Positions 30,837-39,349 of a DNA stretch of 64,000 nucleotides are shown piece by piece (positions within the stretch are counted from its first letter, which is position 1; each line of letters begins with the position of its first letter). A program made the position numbers and the translations under genes. The notes beneath the pieces were generated by a model. The model ran no database searches. It was given only the letters and a program-made list of their open reading frames with translations, and was not told where the DNA came from. Source of the DNA: JBGTFE01 sp036403235 (GTDB lineage: Bacteria > Acidobacteriota > Blastocatellia > Pyrinomonadales > Pyrinomonadaceae); NCBI GenBank assembly GCA_036403235.1, contig DASWRI010000035.1, positions 1 to 64,000 of the forward strand, in the 5' to 3' direction.

Positions 30837-32228
30837 ATGAGTGCAAACAAGTTCAGCCCGCGCACCATCTGGTTGATTATCGCAGATTCCGCCATCATCT
30901 ACGGCGGCATAATTCTCGCGTTATATGTGCGTCTCGGGGTTGAAGGTTTCGCTTACGAACTCGGCGAAAGAAACGGCTGGTATAAAACCGGCCTGGCGTC
31001 GTGCGTCTGTCTCTTAAATCTATATTTTTACGACCTTTACGATTACACCGTGATGGGCAACCGGCGCGAGCTGCTGCTCAGGCTGGTGCAGGCACTCGGA
31101 ATCGCCTGGGCGCTGCTCGCGTTTGTCTTTTATTTTGCGCCGCCCCTGATGATTGGCCGCGGCGTTTCGGTCATTTCCGTTCCGATTGTGCTGGTCTTGC
31201 TTTTGACGTGGCGGATTTTGATTCATTTTCTGACCGGACACCCGGAAATCGGCGAGAAAATTCTCGTCGTCGGAACCGGAAAAGCGGCTTACGACACGGC
31301 CGAAGCGGTCTGGGAACGCCGCGACGCGGGCTTTCGAATCGCCGGTTTCGTGACCGAGAACGGCTCGAAGCCGAAAGACATTCCGGCGAAAATGAATCTC
31401 CTGGGGAGCGCCAACAATCTCGAAGAAGTTATCCGAAACGAGCGCATCAACCGCGTCGTCATCGCCGTCCGCGAGCGCCGCGGGACTTTCCCGACCGAGA
31501 CGCTTTTGCGGATGAGCCTGGCGGGCGACGTCAATATCGAGGAATGCACTTCGTTTTTCGAGCGCGTGACGGGAAAAGTTCATATCGACATGCTGCGGCC
31601 TTCGTGGTTGATTTTTGCCGGACGCAAGCGCGACACCAAGCTCGGAACGGTTTTTCGCGAAATCGTTCATCGCGCTCTGGCTTCAATCGGATTGATTGTC
31701 TCGCTGCCCGTCGCCGTTTTGACCGCCGTTTTAATCAGGCTCGAATCGAAAGGCCCGATTTTTTACCGGCAGGAACGAGTCGGGAAAAACGGAAAGGCTT
31801 TTCAGGTTATCAAGTTTCGCTCGATGCGCGCTGACGCCGAAGCCGACGGAAAACCCGTCTGGGCGACCGACGACGACCAGCGCACGACGCGCGTCGGACG
31901 CGTCATCCGCAAAATTCGCGTCGACGAGATTCCGCAGTTCTGGAACATTATCAAGGGCGAGATGAGTTTTGTCGGGCCGCGTCCCGAACGCCCGCATTTT
32001 GTCGCGCAGCTCGCCGAGGAAATTCCGTTTTACGACCATCGCCATCTGGTCGCGCCCGGATTGACGGGTTGGGCGCAGATAAAATACCCGTATGGCGCTT
32101 CGGTCGAAGACGCGCGGCAAAAATTGCAATACGAGCTTTACTACATCAAAAATCAAAGCCTCGCGCTCGATTTGGTGATTATTTTCGAAACCGTAAAAAC
32201 CGTTCTTTTCGGTCGCGGCGGAAGATGA
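30837..32228 (+). CDS. Polyprenyl glycosylphosphotransferase (initiating sugar transferase)
   Basis: 463 aa. The N-terminal part has four membrane helices (residues about 10-125) and a Rossmann-like domain (ILVVGTGKAAYDTAEAVWER, about residues 140-160). A further membrane helix near residue 285 leads into the bacterial sugar-transferase domain with PIFYRQERVGKNGKAFQVIKFRSMR, DEIPQFWNIIKGEMSFVGPRPERP and GLTGWAQIKY. Such enzymes put the first sugar phosphate onto undecaprenyl phosphate, starting each exopolysaccharide unit. The sugar cannot be told from sequence. Confidence 0.93.
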   Translation: MSANKFSPRTIWLIIADSAIIYGGIILALYVRLGVEGFAYELGERNGWYKTGLASCVCLLNLYFYDLYDYTVMGNRRELLLRLVQALGIAWALLAFVFYFAPPLMIGRGVSVISVPIVLVLLLTWRILIHFLTGHPEIGEKILVVGTGKAAYDTAEAVWERRDAGFRIAGFVTENGSKPKDIPAKMNLLGSANNLEEVIRNERINRVVIAVRERRGTFPTETLLRMSLAGDVNIEECTSFFERVTGKVHIDMLRPSWLIFAGRKRDTKLGTVFREIVHRALASIGLIVSLPVAVLTAVLIRLESKGPIFYRQERVGKNGKAFQVIKFRSMRADAEADGKPVWATDDDQRTTRVGRVIRKIRVDEIPQFWNIIKGEMSFVGPRPERPHFVAQLAEEIPFYDHRHLVAPGLTGWAQIKYPYGASVEDARQKLQYELYYIKNQSLALDLVIIFETVKTVLFGRGGR

Positions 32229-32232
32229 TTCG

Positions 32233-32307
32233 GGGAAGAGGTCTTTGGTTTTCGGTTTTGGATTATTACAAAAAACCAAAGACCGAAGACCGAAAACTTC
32301 CTCTTTT
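32233..32307. repeat. Intergenic word palindrome (TCTTTGGTTTTCGG words)
   Basis: GGAAGAGGTCTTTGGTTTTC (from 32234) pairs with the complementary run built from CCAAAGACCGAAGACCGAAAAC and ending CTTCCTC near 32303. It starts a few bases after the sugar-transferase stop. Confidence 0.75.
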
Positions 32308-32359
32308 AAAAAACTGGATAAAAGCATTTAATAAACGTTTTTATTGACGGAGAAACAAG

Positions 32360-33178
32360 ATGAAAGCAGTAAAATTAGTTCACAGTATCGGTTTGATTTT
32401 GATTTTTTCGCTCGGAATTTTCGCGCAGGTCGAAAATCCGAAAACTCGCGAAAGAGTGACGAAAGACGAAAAAAAAGTTGCGACGAAAACCGAAGAAACA
32501 AAAACGGAAGAAATTAAACCCGTCGTCGCGCCCGACGAGAAAACCGCATCGACGGAAACTCCGGCGGCCGACGAACAGGACGTTTTAAATTATTACAGTA
32601 ATTATCTGAAGGAATACCGGCTCGGGCCGAACGACGTCATCTCCATCGAAGTTTTCGGGCAATGTCCCGATTACTGCAAAACGGGCATCACCGTTCCGCC
32701 GACGGCGCGAATTTCCTATCCGCTCGTTCGCGAAGGCGTGATGGTCGGCGGGCGAACCGTCGAACAGGTCGCCGACGAAATTACCAAAAAGCTCGATGAA
32801 TATATTATCGACCCGAAAGTTACCGTCACGCTCGAAAAAGCGATGTCGGCGCGCTACAGCGTGATGGGCAAAGTCAATACGCCCGGAATTCGCGTTCTCG
32901 ACAGAAAAGTCAGTCTTTACGAAGCCGTTATCGAAGCGGGCGGCGTGTCGAAAAACGGCAATAAACGGAAAATCGCTCTCGTGCGCTTTGACGGGCAGGG
33001 TAAATTGACGCGTCAAGAAGTCGATTTGGCGGCCATCGAAAGCGGCAAAGTGCCGATGGTTTATTTGAGCCCGGGCGACCAGGTTTTCGTTCCCGGCAAA
33101 GGCTTTACGATTGACACATTTTTCGACATACTCGGAAAGGTAAGCGTCGTGCGCCTTCTGTTCGGAAGCCCGTTTTAA
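32360..33178 (+). CDS. Wza-like polysaccharide export protein
   Basis: 272 aa with a signal peptide (about residues 1-21, ending near IFAQ). After a Lys/Glu/Thr-rich linker comes the polysaccharide-export domain (EYRLGPNDVISIEVFGQCPDYC, about residues 93-114) and one SLBB-type domain (SARYSVMGKVNTPGIRVLDRKVSLYEAVIEAGG). Shorter than E. coli Wza and without an obvious lipobox, it may be the periplasmic part of an outer-membrane export channel. It ends the polysaccharide cluster. Confidence 0.9.
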   Translation: MKAVKLVHSIGLILIFSLGIFAQVENPKTRERVTKDEKKVATKTEETKTEEIKPVVAPDEKTASTETPAADEQDVLNYYSNYLKEYRLGPNDVISIEVFGQCPDYCKTGITVPPTARISYPLVREGVMVGGRTVEQVADEITKKLDEYIIDPKVTVTLEKAMSARYSVMGKVNTPGIRVLDRKVSLYEAVIEAGGVSKNGNKRKIALVRFDGQGKLTRQEVDLAAIESGKVPMVYLSPGDQVFVPGKGFTIDTFFDILGKVSVVRLLFGSPF

Positions 33179-33188
33179 TTTAAGTTAG

Positions 33189-33284
33189 TTCAAACAGGGT
33201 GGACAGGATAGGCAGGATGTTTATTGAAAAATTCAACGATACGAATTTAATTTCATCCTGCTCATCCTGTCCATCCTGTTTGAA
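33189..33284. repeat. Intergenic word palindrome (CATCCTGTCCATCCTG words)
   Basis: 31-base arms 33189-33219 and 33254-33284 are complementary with two or three mismatches. Each arm is made of three or four reiterations of an ACAGGATGG-like word. It lies between the export gene and the Ycf48-like gene. Confidence 0.85.
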
Positions 33285-33299
33285 TACAAATTTTCTTTT

Positions 33300-34301
33300 A
33301 TGAAAACGATTAAGAAACTTTTGATTTTGTTTGTGATTTTGCTTTGTTTTCAGGGCGCGAAAGCGAATTGGGTAAAGCAAAACGCGAATACGTTTGCATG
33401 GCTTCTCGACGTTTATTTTCTGAACGAGAAAACGGGCTGGATTTCGGGCAGCGGCGGAACTCTGCTGGCGACGACGGACGGCGGCAAAACCTGGAAAAAG
33501 CAGACCGGCATTACCGAGGACACAATCAGGCAGATTTATTTTTCCGACGCGCAGAACGGCTGGCTTTTGTGCGAGCGAAACATCTTCAATCGCGGCTCGA
33601 ATTCTTCTTCGTATATTTTGCGCACGTCGGACGGCGGCGCGAATTGGGAAAGAATGGAAATTGTCGAAGAGGGACGCGAGCGCATCGTCAAAATCTTTTT
33701 CGACGGCAAAAATAATTCGTTTGCCATCGGCGAATCGGGCGCGCTCTACGCTTTGCCGAGCTACGAGGATAAATGGAGAAAACGCGCGTCGCCGATTCGA
33801 TATCTGCTGCTCGACGGAATTTTTACAGACGCCTCGCACGGCATCATAGTCGGCGCCGGCGGCACGATTATTTTTACCGAGGACGCGGGCGCGACGTGGA
33901 ATAAATCAAACGTTTTCGGCAACGCCAAAGGAAAATTCCAGACGGTTTTCTTCGTCAATCAAAAAACGGGCTGGGCGGCCGGCGCGGACGGACGGATTTT
34001 TCAAACCGTCAGCGGCGGAAAAACGTGGCGCGAGCAAAAATCGGGCGTGACGACAAATCTGACCGGTATTTCCTTTATAAATTCAAAGGAAGGCTGGGCC
34101 GTCGGCGAGCAGGGGACGATTTTGCAGACGACGACCGCCGGAAGCGTCTGGACGCCGTACAACTCAAAAATCCGGCACAAGCTCGAAAAAATCTTTTTCG
34201 TCGGCAAAAAAGGCTGGATAGTCGGTTTCGGCGGCACGATTTTATCGACCGACGAAGAACCGGATTCGGCGCAAAAACCGATTTTGAAAGGCGCTAAATA
34301 G
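33300..34301 (+). CDS. Ycf48-like beta-propeller protein (exported)
   Basis: 333 aa with a signal peptide (about residues 5-20). The body contains repeated units of the Ycf48/BNR type: VYFLNEKTGWISGSGGTLL, ATTDGGKTWKKQ, VFFVNQKTGWAAGADGRIF and FINSKEGWAVGEQGTIL, so it should fold as a seven-bladed propeller. In photosynthetic organisms Ycf48 helps photosystem II assembly; in non-photosynthetic bacteria such proteins are common surface or periplasmic proteins of unknown role. It may belong functionally to the polysaccharide locus upstream. Confidence 0.85.
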   Translation: MKTIKKLLILFVILLCFQGAKANWVKQNANTFAWLLDVYFLNEKTGWISGSGGTLLATTDGGKTWKKQTGITEDTIRQIYFSDAQNGWLLCERNIFNRGSNSSSYILRTSDGGANWERMEIVEEGRERIVKIFFDGKNNSFAIGESGALYALPSYEDKWRKRASPIRYLLLDGIFTDASHGIIVGAGGTIIFTEDAGATWNKSNVFGNAKGKFQTVFFVNQKTGWAAGADGRIFQTVSGGKTWREQKSGVTTNLTGISFINSKEGWAVGEQGTILQTTTAGSVWTPYNSKIRHKLEKIFFVGKKGWIVGFGGTILSTDEEPDSAQKPILKGAK

Positions 34302-34425
34302 CAAAATTTTTGAGCTTAACTTGACATTGGCCGCCAAATTTTCGTAAGGTAACAATTCGCTCTTTTTTCAAAAATGAGCAATGTTTTTTTGACAGACGGT
34401 TTGGGCAAACGTGCCGCAAAAGGGT

Positions 34426-34431
34426 TATAAT
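34426..34431 (+). promoter_or_regulatory. Consensus -10 box of the tRNA promoter
   Basis: TATAAT lies 15 bases before the tRNA-Val gene. A suitable -35 at 17-18 bp spacing is poor (TGGGCA, about 34402); a TTGACA at about 34389 is too far upstream to pair with it. Transcription of both tRNA genes from here is likely. Confidence 0.6.
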
Positions 34432-34445
34432 AGAAAAGTTTGAAA

Positions 34446-34520
34446 GGGCACGTACGTCAATGGTAGACAGCCTCCCTTACAAGGAGGAAGTTAGGGGTTC
34501 GAGTCCCTTCGTGCCCACCA
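34446..34520 (+). tRNA. tRNA-Val (anticodon TAC)
   Basis: 75 nt including an encoded CCA. The acceptor stem GGGCACG (34446-34452) pairs with CGTGCCC (34510-34516). The anticodon arm CTCCC-TTACAAG-GAG style loop gives TAC, and the T-arm contains GGTTCGAGTCCC. Confidence 0.93.
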
Positions 34521-34592
34521 AGATTGAAAATTAAAAGTTAAAAATCAAGAATTCAAAATTTCGTTTTTAATTTTGGATTTTTAATTTATCTT
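34521..34592. repeat. Palindrome between the two tRNA genes
   Basis: AT-rich imperfect inverted repeat: AAGATTGAAAATTAAAAGTT on the left against words such as TTTTTAATTTTGGATTTTTA and ATCTT on the right. It fills the whole spacer and may help separate the two tRNAs during processing. It is the last of the word palindromes; none is seen in the island to the right. Confidence 0.6.
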
Positions 34593-34594
34593 GC

Positions 34595-34672
34595 GGAGTC
34601 GTAGTTCAGTTTGGTTAGAACGCCAGCCTGTCACGTTGGAGGTCGCGGGTTCGAGCCCCGTCGGCTCCGCCA
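34595..34672 (+). tRNA. tRNA-Asp (anticodon GTC), integration site of the island
   Basis: 78 nt with encoded CCA. The acceptor stem GGAGTCG (34595-34601) pairs with CGGCTCC (34662-34668), followed by G and CCA. The anticodon stem CCAGC/GTTGG holds the loop CTGTCAC, giving GTC. The 3' half overlaps the end of the integrase gene on the opposite strand, showing that this gene is the attachment site and that the element regenerates a complete tRNA. Confidence 0.95.
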
Positions 34673-35847
34673 TTAATTTCTTTATCATCAGTAGTTTGAG
34701 AGTCGTCCGTTTGGGCGGCTTTTTCATTTTCGGGGGTGGTAGCCGTTTTTGTAGCCAGACCCTCTAATTCGTTAACCAATTTTCCTGCAATTAATTCGGT
34801 CGTTTGACGCGAGAATTCCGGCGATAGATGTTTATAACGTTCAAGCTCCTCGCTTCTATGCCCGGTCATCTTACGAATAATTGCGTCCGAAACTCCCTCG
34901 ATAAACAGCATCGTAGTAGCGAAATGCCTGAGATCGTGAATCCGCAAATCCTTAATACCAGCTAAATCCCTAATTCTCCTAAACCGCTTGCCAATATCCC
35001 AGGCGTGAGGCTTCTGAAATTGCTCCACATTACGATATTTGACGTTTGGACGCGCCGGAAACATGTATTCATGCTTTCCGTAGGATGGAAGCTGCCGAAG
35101 GGCTTCTACGCAAAACTGCGGCAAAGGCAGGCGATTTGAACGTTTATTCTTGCTGTCTTTCTTCGGCAGGAAGATTGACGGGAAATCTGCGTCAAGTTTG
35201 ACTTCTTCCCACCGGCGGGAAAGAATAGCGGTTTTCCGAAGTCCGGTGCAGGCAGCGAGGATGATGAAGCCTTGCAGCTCAAAATCCTTTTCTTCCTGAC
35301 ACTTTCCGATTAAAGCCGCAAGCTCTGAAACTTCCACGAATCTGTCCCTAGCTTCGCGTTCCGGTATTTGCGGAATGACGGCAATAGGATTGTCGTCGTA
35401 TTTCTTCCACTTGATGGCGAAATTGAAAGCGGAATTAAAGATTGTCCGGTAGTGATTGACGTAGGACGGAGAATATTCTTCCACCTCCAATAATTCCCTT
35501 AGAAAGTCGTCAATCATTTCGGGCAACAATTTGCGAGCCTTGATTTTTTTGAATTTCTCAAGACGGTATATTTTGTATTTAAAGCCCCGTTTGGTCTTTC
35601 CGTGCCGTTCCCACCAAAAATTTAGAATCTCTCCGAACGTGATTGATTCAAATTTCTTGACCGGATTTAATTTGCCCTCGGCAACTTCCCTTAACCGCTT
35701 GTCCCGCACTGCTTTTGCAATATCGGGGTCAGAAGTTTTGGCGGATTCCCTAAAGCGTTTTCCGTTCTCGTCGTAATAACTAATCCATAAATTTCCGTTT
35801 TCGTTTTTGCGGCGATAAACACCTTTTGGTAGTTTCTCTTTTTTCAT
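34615..35847 (-). CDS. Tyrosine recombinase/integrase of the island
   Basis: 410 aa from the ATG at 35847, preceded by GGAAGGAGGAATT; an earlier TTG at 35862 is less likely. The catalytic residues of the family are visible: Arg in CTGLRKTAILSRRW, His-x-x-Arg in IHDLRHFATTML, and the Tyr of ERYKHLS. An SAM-like core-binding domain precedes them. The C-terminus GARTRDLQRDRLAF is encoded by tRNA-Asp sequence, a hallmark of islands whose integrase gene ends inside the attachment site; the stop codon is at 34615-34617 within the tRNA. It would catalyse integration and excision of the island. Confidence 0.95.
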   Translation of the reverse strand: MKKEKLPKGVYRRKNENGNLWISYYDENGKRFRESAKTSDPDIAKAVRDKRLREVAEGKLNPVKKFESITFGEILNFWWERHGKTKRGFKYKIYRLEKFKKIKARKLLPEMIDDFLRELLEVEEYSPSYVNHYRTIFNSAFNFAIKWKKYDDNPIAVIPQIPEREARDRFVEVSELAALIGKCQEEKDFELQGFIILAACTGLRKTAILSRRWEEVKLDADFPSIFLPKKDSKNKRSNRLPLPQFCVEALRQLPSYGKHEYMFPARPNVKYRNVEQFQKPHAWDIGKRFRRIRDLAGIKDLRIHDLRHFATTMLFIEGVSDAIIRKMTGHRSEELERYKHLSPEFSRQTTELIAGKLVNELEGLATKTATTPENEKAAQTDDSQTTDDKEINGGADGARTRDLQRDRLAF

Positions 35848-36250
35848 AATTCCTCCTTCCAAAAGAGGTCAATTAATTTGTTAGGTTGATTAATGCGGTG
35901 ATAGAGGCGCAGTCAGGTTTTTGCAAGAATAAGGGCAATTCTGCGGGTTACTTTGGAATGTTGTTTAGAAAAACGGAGATAGTCTTGTCTTTTCAAGTTC
36001 TGAGGATGCTAAGTACGCTTTGTTAAATTATAGCAGAAGAAAATGAAGAAAAAATGATGCAGGATTGAGCCTTGATTTCCGTTATTCGAAGAAACGAAAA
36101 GAATATCTGACAACTATTTGTTTCGATAAAGAAAAGTTATCCCCAAAATTGCCAAATATGGCAACTTTTTCCCGCTATTTTTGTCGTTTGACAACTGTTA
36201 CGATTTAGGTAACGCATTAAAAACCAAATTGGTCATTAACAAAAACAAAG
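35848..36250. other. Regulatory region between the integrase and the first rightward island gene
   Basis: 403 bp of AT-rich DNA between two divergent genes. It holds the island motif at 36149-36183 and a nearby GTAACGCATTAAAAACCA (from about 36209) that recurs next to the motif copy at 39245. No further gene is convincing. Confidence 0.5.
36149..36183 (+). repeat. Island boundary motif, copy A
   Basis: TTGCC (36149-36153), six bases, GGCAA (36160-36164), then CTTTTTCCCGCTATTTTTG. Pointing right, it lies about 70 bp before the XRE regulator gene. Four more copies occur at 39245, 42562, 44071 (degenerate) and 53308. Confidence 0.75.
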
Positions 36251-36667
36251 ATGCCAAACATAAATTCAAGCCTTCTGGCTCTCAGGCGAAAGCGCCTCGG
36301 CTACGAACAAAAACAAATCGCTCTCTTGCTCGGACACAAAAACACTTATCAAATCTCTCGCTACGAAACCGGTCAAAGAATACCGAATCTTAAGGAAGCA
36401 GCAAAGCTCTCGATGCTTTACGGTCTTCCAGTTCGCACTCTTTTTCAACGATATTTTCCCTACTGGCGTGAAGAATTGGAGAATGCGATTAACAATTCAG
36501 GTTTTACCGATAAAATAAATCCTGAAAGCATTAAAGACGCTGATTATTGTTCATATTTAGAGTCGATGAATACTGCCGTCCGCATGAGCGAGGACGGAAC
36601 CGACAAAATACGCCGTCATATTAAAGTTCTGGTCGAAGAAAGAAGTAAAAGGATTCTCGGAAACTAA
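36251..36667 (+). CDS. XRE-family transcriptional regulator
   Basis: 138 aa. An N-terminal helix-turn-helix (LLALRRKRLGYEQKQIALLLGHKNTYQISRYETGQRIPNL, residues about 6-48) is followed by a helical region of unknown function. It is the first rightward gene of the island and probably controls integration or transfer genes. It may bind near the motif at 36149. Confidence 0.85.
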   Translation: MPNINSSLLALRRKRLGYEQKQIALLLGHKNTYQISRYETGQRIPNLKEAAKLSMLYGLPVRTLFQRYFPYWREELENAINNSGFTDKINPESIKDADYCSYLESMNTAVRMSEDGTDKIRRHIKVLVEERSKRILGN

Positions 36668-36731
36668 TTGCCTTTATTAATTAGAATCCCTTTAATCAAT
36701 CGCTTCTGCAAGCGATTTTTCTTCCACGCAA

Positions 36732-37238
36732 ATGAACTATTCATCAAATGTCCTTCTGGCTGTCGCCCCGGGAAAACGAGAATTGGGAATCGCCATTTTC
36801 GTTGACGCCGATTTGGTCTATGTATCGGTCAAGACAATCCGGCATCAAAAATTAAAGAAGTTTTTACTCAAAGAAATCATCTGCATTCTGCAAAAGCTTT
36901 TCGAAGATTTTTCCATTAAAATCGTCGTCACCAAAGCCATCAGTCAATATCAAAAGCTCTCGCCCGACCTTGAAAAGATTGTTGAACTTATCAAATTTGA
37001 GGCTAAACAGAACGATTTGCAGGTAGCAGAAATTACTATTGAGCAAATTAAGTCCGTATTGTGTAAAAACGAAAATACAACGCAAAAGAAAGCGTTCAAG
37101 TCGCTTCTCGCGTCTTACCCGGAACTCAAAAAATACTGGAATCGCCCGAACAAATGGCAAAATGATTACTACGCTTTTCTGTTTTCCGCCGTTGCTGTCG
37201 GAGCGGTTTATCTGACAACTCTTTCCAAACGTAACTAG
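36732..37238 (+). CDS. RuvC-like RNase-H-fold protein with degenerate active site
   Basis: 168 aa. The opening NVLLAVAPGKRELGIAIF matches the first strand of RuvC-type Holliday-junction resolvases (usual form LGIDPGxxxxG), but the catalytic Asp is replaced by Ala (residue 12). The C-terminal helix WQNDYYAFLFSAVAVG matches the last motif, which normally has two acidic residues; one Asp remains. The middle acidic residue is not evident either. Length fits the RuvC family. It may be a structure-specific DNA-binding protein that has lost or changed its nuclease activity. It lies between the XRE regulator and the serine recombinase. Confidence 0.65.
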   Translation: MNYSSNVLLAVAPGKRELGIAIFVDADLVYVSVKTIRHQKLKKFLLKEIICILQKLFEDFSIKIVVTKAISQYQKLSPDLEKIVELIKFEAKQNDLQVAEITIEQIKSVLCKNENTTQKKAFKSLLASYPELKKYWNRPNKWQNDYYAFLFSAVAVGAVYLTTLSKRN

Positions 37239-37294
37239 CCAAGTAAATTATCTTTAACTATACGGTGTTAGTTGTCGCTGACATCCGCTTTGTT

Positions 37295-37522
37295 ATGCCC
37301 GAAAACGATTATCCTCAATTTAATGGCGATATTACTATTGCTGATTTATACCCGGATTTATCACCGGAAGAGCAAGCAGAAGCCGAATATCGACTGCTCC
37401 GGTATTTAGCGGTGGTTAAAGATATTTTTGAGGAAATTTGCGAGACGAATCCAAAACTTTTGACCGAACTTGAGCGGCGGGCTATGCTGAGGAAGAAGAA
37501 AAACAATTCTTATAGATCCTAA
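37295..37522 (+). CDS. Small hypothetical protein before the serine recombinase
   Basis: 75 aa from the ATG at 37295 (a GTG at 37265 is an alternative). It is acidic then helical, with a basic C-terminal tail (LRKKKNNSYRS), and contains the stretch DLSPEEQAEAEYRLLRYL. I do not recognise a family, though short acidic proteins of this kind often accompany recombinase genes. It ends 35 bp before the recombinase start. Confidence 0.6.
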   Translation: MPENDYPQFNGDITIADLYPDLSPEEQAEAEYRLLRYLAVVKDIFEEICETNPKLLTELERRAMLRKKKNNSYRS

Positions 37523-37557
37523 GATTATTTGTCTTATCACTAACCTCGCACTAGCCC

Positions 37558-39174
37558 ATGTCAAACAAAAAATATTTTTCCTATGTCCGGGTTTCGACGC
37601 AAAGACAGGGACAGTTCGGAACGTCTTTAACCGAACAAAAAGGAGCAATTGAAAGATACGCTCAAAAGTTTGATTTAACAATCACGAAATATTTTGAAGA
37701 ACGGGAAACCGCCGCCAAACTCGGGCGACCTGTTTTTCTTGAAATGCTCAAAGCCTTAAAAAAAGGCAAAGCAAACGGCGTAATTATCCATAAAATTGAC
37801 CGGAGCGCCAGAAATCTGAGGGACTGGGCGGATTTGGGAAGTTTGATCGATTCTGGAATTGAAGTTCATTTCGCTTCCGAAAGTCTCGATTTGAATTCGC
37901 GCGGCGGACGGCTTTCCGCCGATATTCAAGCGGTCGTAGCCTCGGACTACATCAGAAACTTGCGAGAAGAAACTAAAAAGGGTATTTACGGCAGACTCAA
38001 ACAAGGATTATTCCCGTTTCCGGCGGTTATCGGTTACTTAGACGCAGGTAAAGGAAATCCGAAAAGAATCGATAAAATTCAGGCTCCGCTAATCAAGCAA
38101 GCCTTTGAGCTGTATTCCAGAGGAAATATAGGGTTGATTAGGCTTGCAGATTTAATGTACGAGAAAGGCTTCCGCAACAAAAACGGCAAAAAAGTAACGA
38201 TAAACGGACTTTCAACCATTCTCCACAACCCGTTTTATATCGGAGTTATCAGGATTGAAAAAACGGGCGAGATGTTCGCGGGAAAGCACGAGCCGATTAT
38301 TTCCAAAGCCTTATTTGACCAAGTACAGGCCGTTTTTGAAGGCAAAAATATCCCCAAAAGCGTAAAACATTTCTTCGTTTTCAGAAGACAGGTATTTTGC
38401 GCTAAATGCCGAAATCTGTATATTGCCGAAAAACAAAAAGGTGAGATTTATTACCGTTGCCACACCAGAGGCTGCACCAAAGGTACGGTCAGAGAAGATT
38501 TAATAAATTCGGAAATCCTTAAATTTCTTAAACCATTAAAACTAAGTAACTTGGAATACCAATTTTTCAAGAGGGAAACATTCAAACAAAGCGAAAACAG
38601 CGAAGCGGAGTTTGAAGTCAATTACAGTCGATTACAGCTCTTGCAAGACCAAACTGCGAACAGGTTATCTAAACTTGCTGATGCTTATGTGGACGGAGTT
38701 TTTGATAAGGAAACCTATATTCAGAAGAAAAATAAACTGCTGCTTGAAGAGCAATCCATTAAAGAAAATTTGTCTAATCTCAAGTCCAATTCCGATGAGG
38801 CTGCGAAAAAACTCGATGCATTTCTCGAACTCATAAATGACGCATATTTAAGCTATAAAACGGGAGGTCCCGAACAAAAACAAGAATTGGTCAAAAACAT
38901 TTTCTCGAACTGCGAAATTCACAATAAAAATGTCTTAGTTAAGCCGTATTTACCCTTTCAACTGATAGCTGAAAGACAACCTTTCACCTCTGGTAGCCCT
39001 TGTAGGGAAGCGGCTCGAACTTTTCGATTACTTTTCAAAAAGTTATTCAAATATTTTATTAACATAGACACTTCAAAAAGCGATAATCAATTTTTTAATT
39101 ATCTCATTTCTAAACCAGAGAAAATACGTAGACGCAGTTTTCCCAAGATTAATAATTTAGGATTAGATCCTTAA
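37558..39174 (+). CDS. Large serine recombinase
   Basis: 538 aa. The N-terminal resolvase domain begins FSYVRVSTQRQ with the nucleophile Ser at about residue 13, and continues with KIDRSARNLRDWADLGSLID and LREETKKGIYGRL. A recombinase domain follows (INGLSTILHNPFYIGVI), then a zinc ribbon (CAKC ... CHTRGC, about residues 281-305) and a long coiled coil (about residues 330-430). This is the large-serine-integrase layout used for phage and element integration or for switching DNA segments. The island thus holds a second recombinase of a different chemistry from its tRNA integrase. The last 60 residues are low in similarity to anything I know. Copies of the island motif flank the segment 36149-39278 in inverted orientation. 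Confidence 0.93.
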   Translation: MSNKKYFSYVRVSTQRQGQFGTSLTEQKGAIERYAQKFDLTITKYFEERETAAKLGRPVFLEMLKALKKGKANGVIIHKIDRSARNLRDWADLGSLIDSGIEVHFASESLDLNSRGGRLSADIQAVVASDYIRNLREETKKGIYGRLKQGLFPFPAVIGYLDAGKGNPKRIDKIQAPLIKQAFELYSRGNIGLIRLADLMYEKGFRNKNGKKVTINGLSTILHNPFYIGVIRIEKTGEMFAGKHEPIISKALFDQVQAVFEGKNIPKSVKHFFVFRRQVFCAKCRNLYIAEKQKGEIYYRCHTRGCTKGTVREDLINSEILKFLKPLKLSNLEYQFFKRETFKQSENSEAEFEVNYSRLQLLQDQTANRLSKLADAYVDGVFDKETYIQKKNKLLLEEQSIKENLSNLKSNSDEAAKKLDAFLELINDAYLSYKTGGPEQKQELVKNIFSNCEIHNKNVLVKPYLPFQLIAERQPFTSGSPCREAARTFRLLFKKLFKYFINIDTSKSDNQFFNYLISKPEKIRRRSFPKINNLGLDP

Positions 39175-39244
39175 TTCAAGTTTGTAGTTTTATTTTAGTA
39201 ACGCATTTCAAAACCATGATTAGCGTAGCAAGGATAGTGGTTTG

Positions 39245-39278
39245 AAAATAGCGGGAAAAAGTTGCCGAATAAGGCAAT
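39245..39278 (-). repeat. Island boundary motif, copy B
   Basis: Reads leftward: ATTGCC, TTATTC, GGCAA, then CTTTTTCCCGCTATTTTC. It lies in the 175-bp gap after the serine recombinase. GTAACGCATTTCAAAACCA about 45 bp to its left resembles the sequence next to copies A and E. Confidence 0.75.
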
Positions 39279-39349
39279 AGTTAGTAAATAATCCTCTTGA
39301 CGAATTCTGCCCGTTTGTTACGATACTAGTACGATTAACTTCTACCTCT

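Noticed and set aside
36181..36393. 70-codon plus-strand frame overlapping the XRE regulator
   Set aside because: It reads a different frame of the regulator gene, and its product is Lys-rich without a motif.
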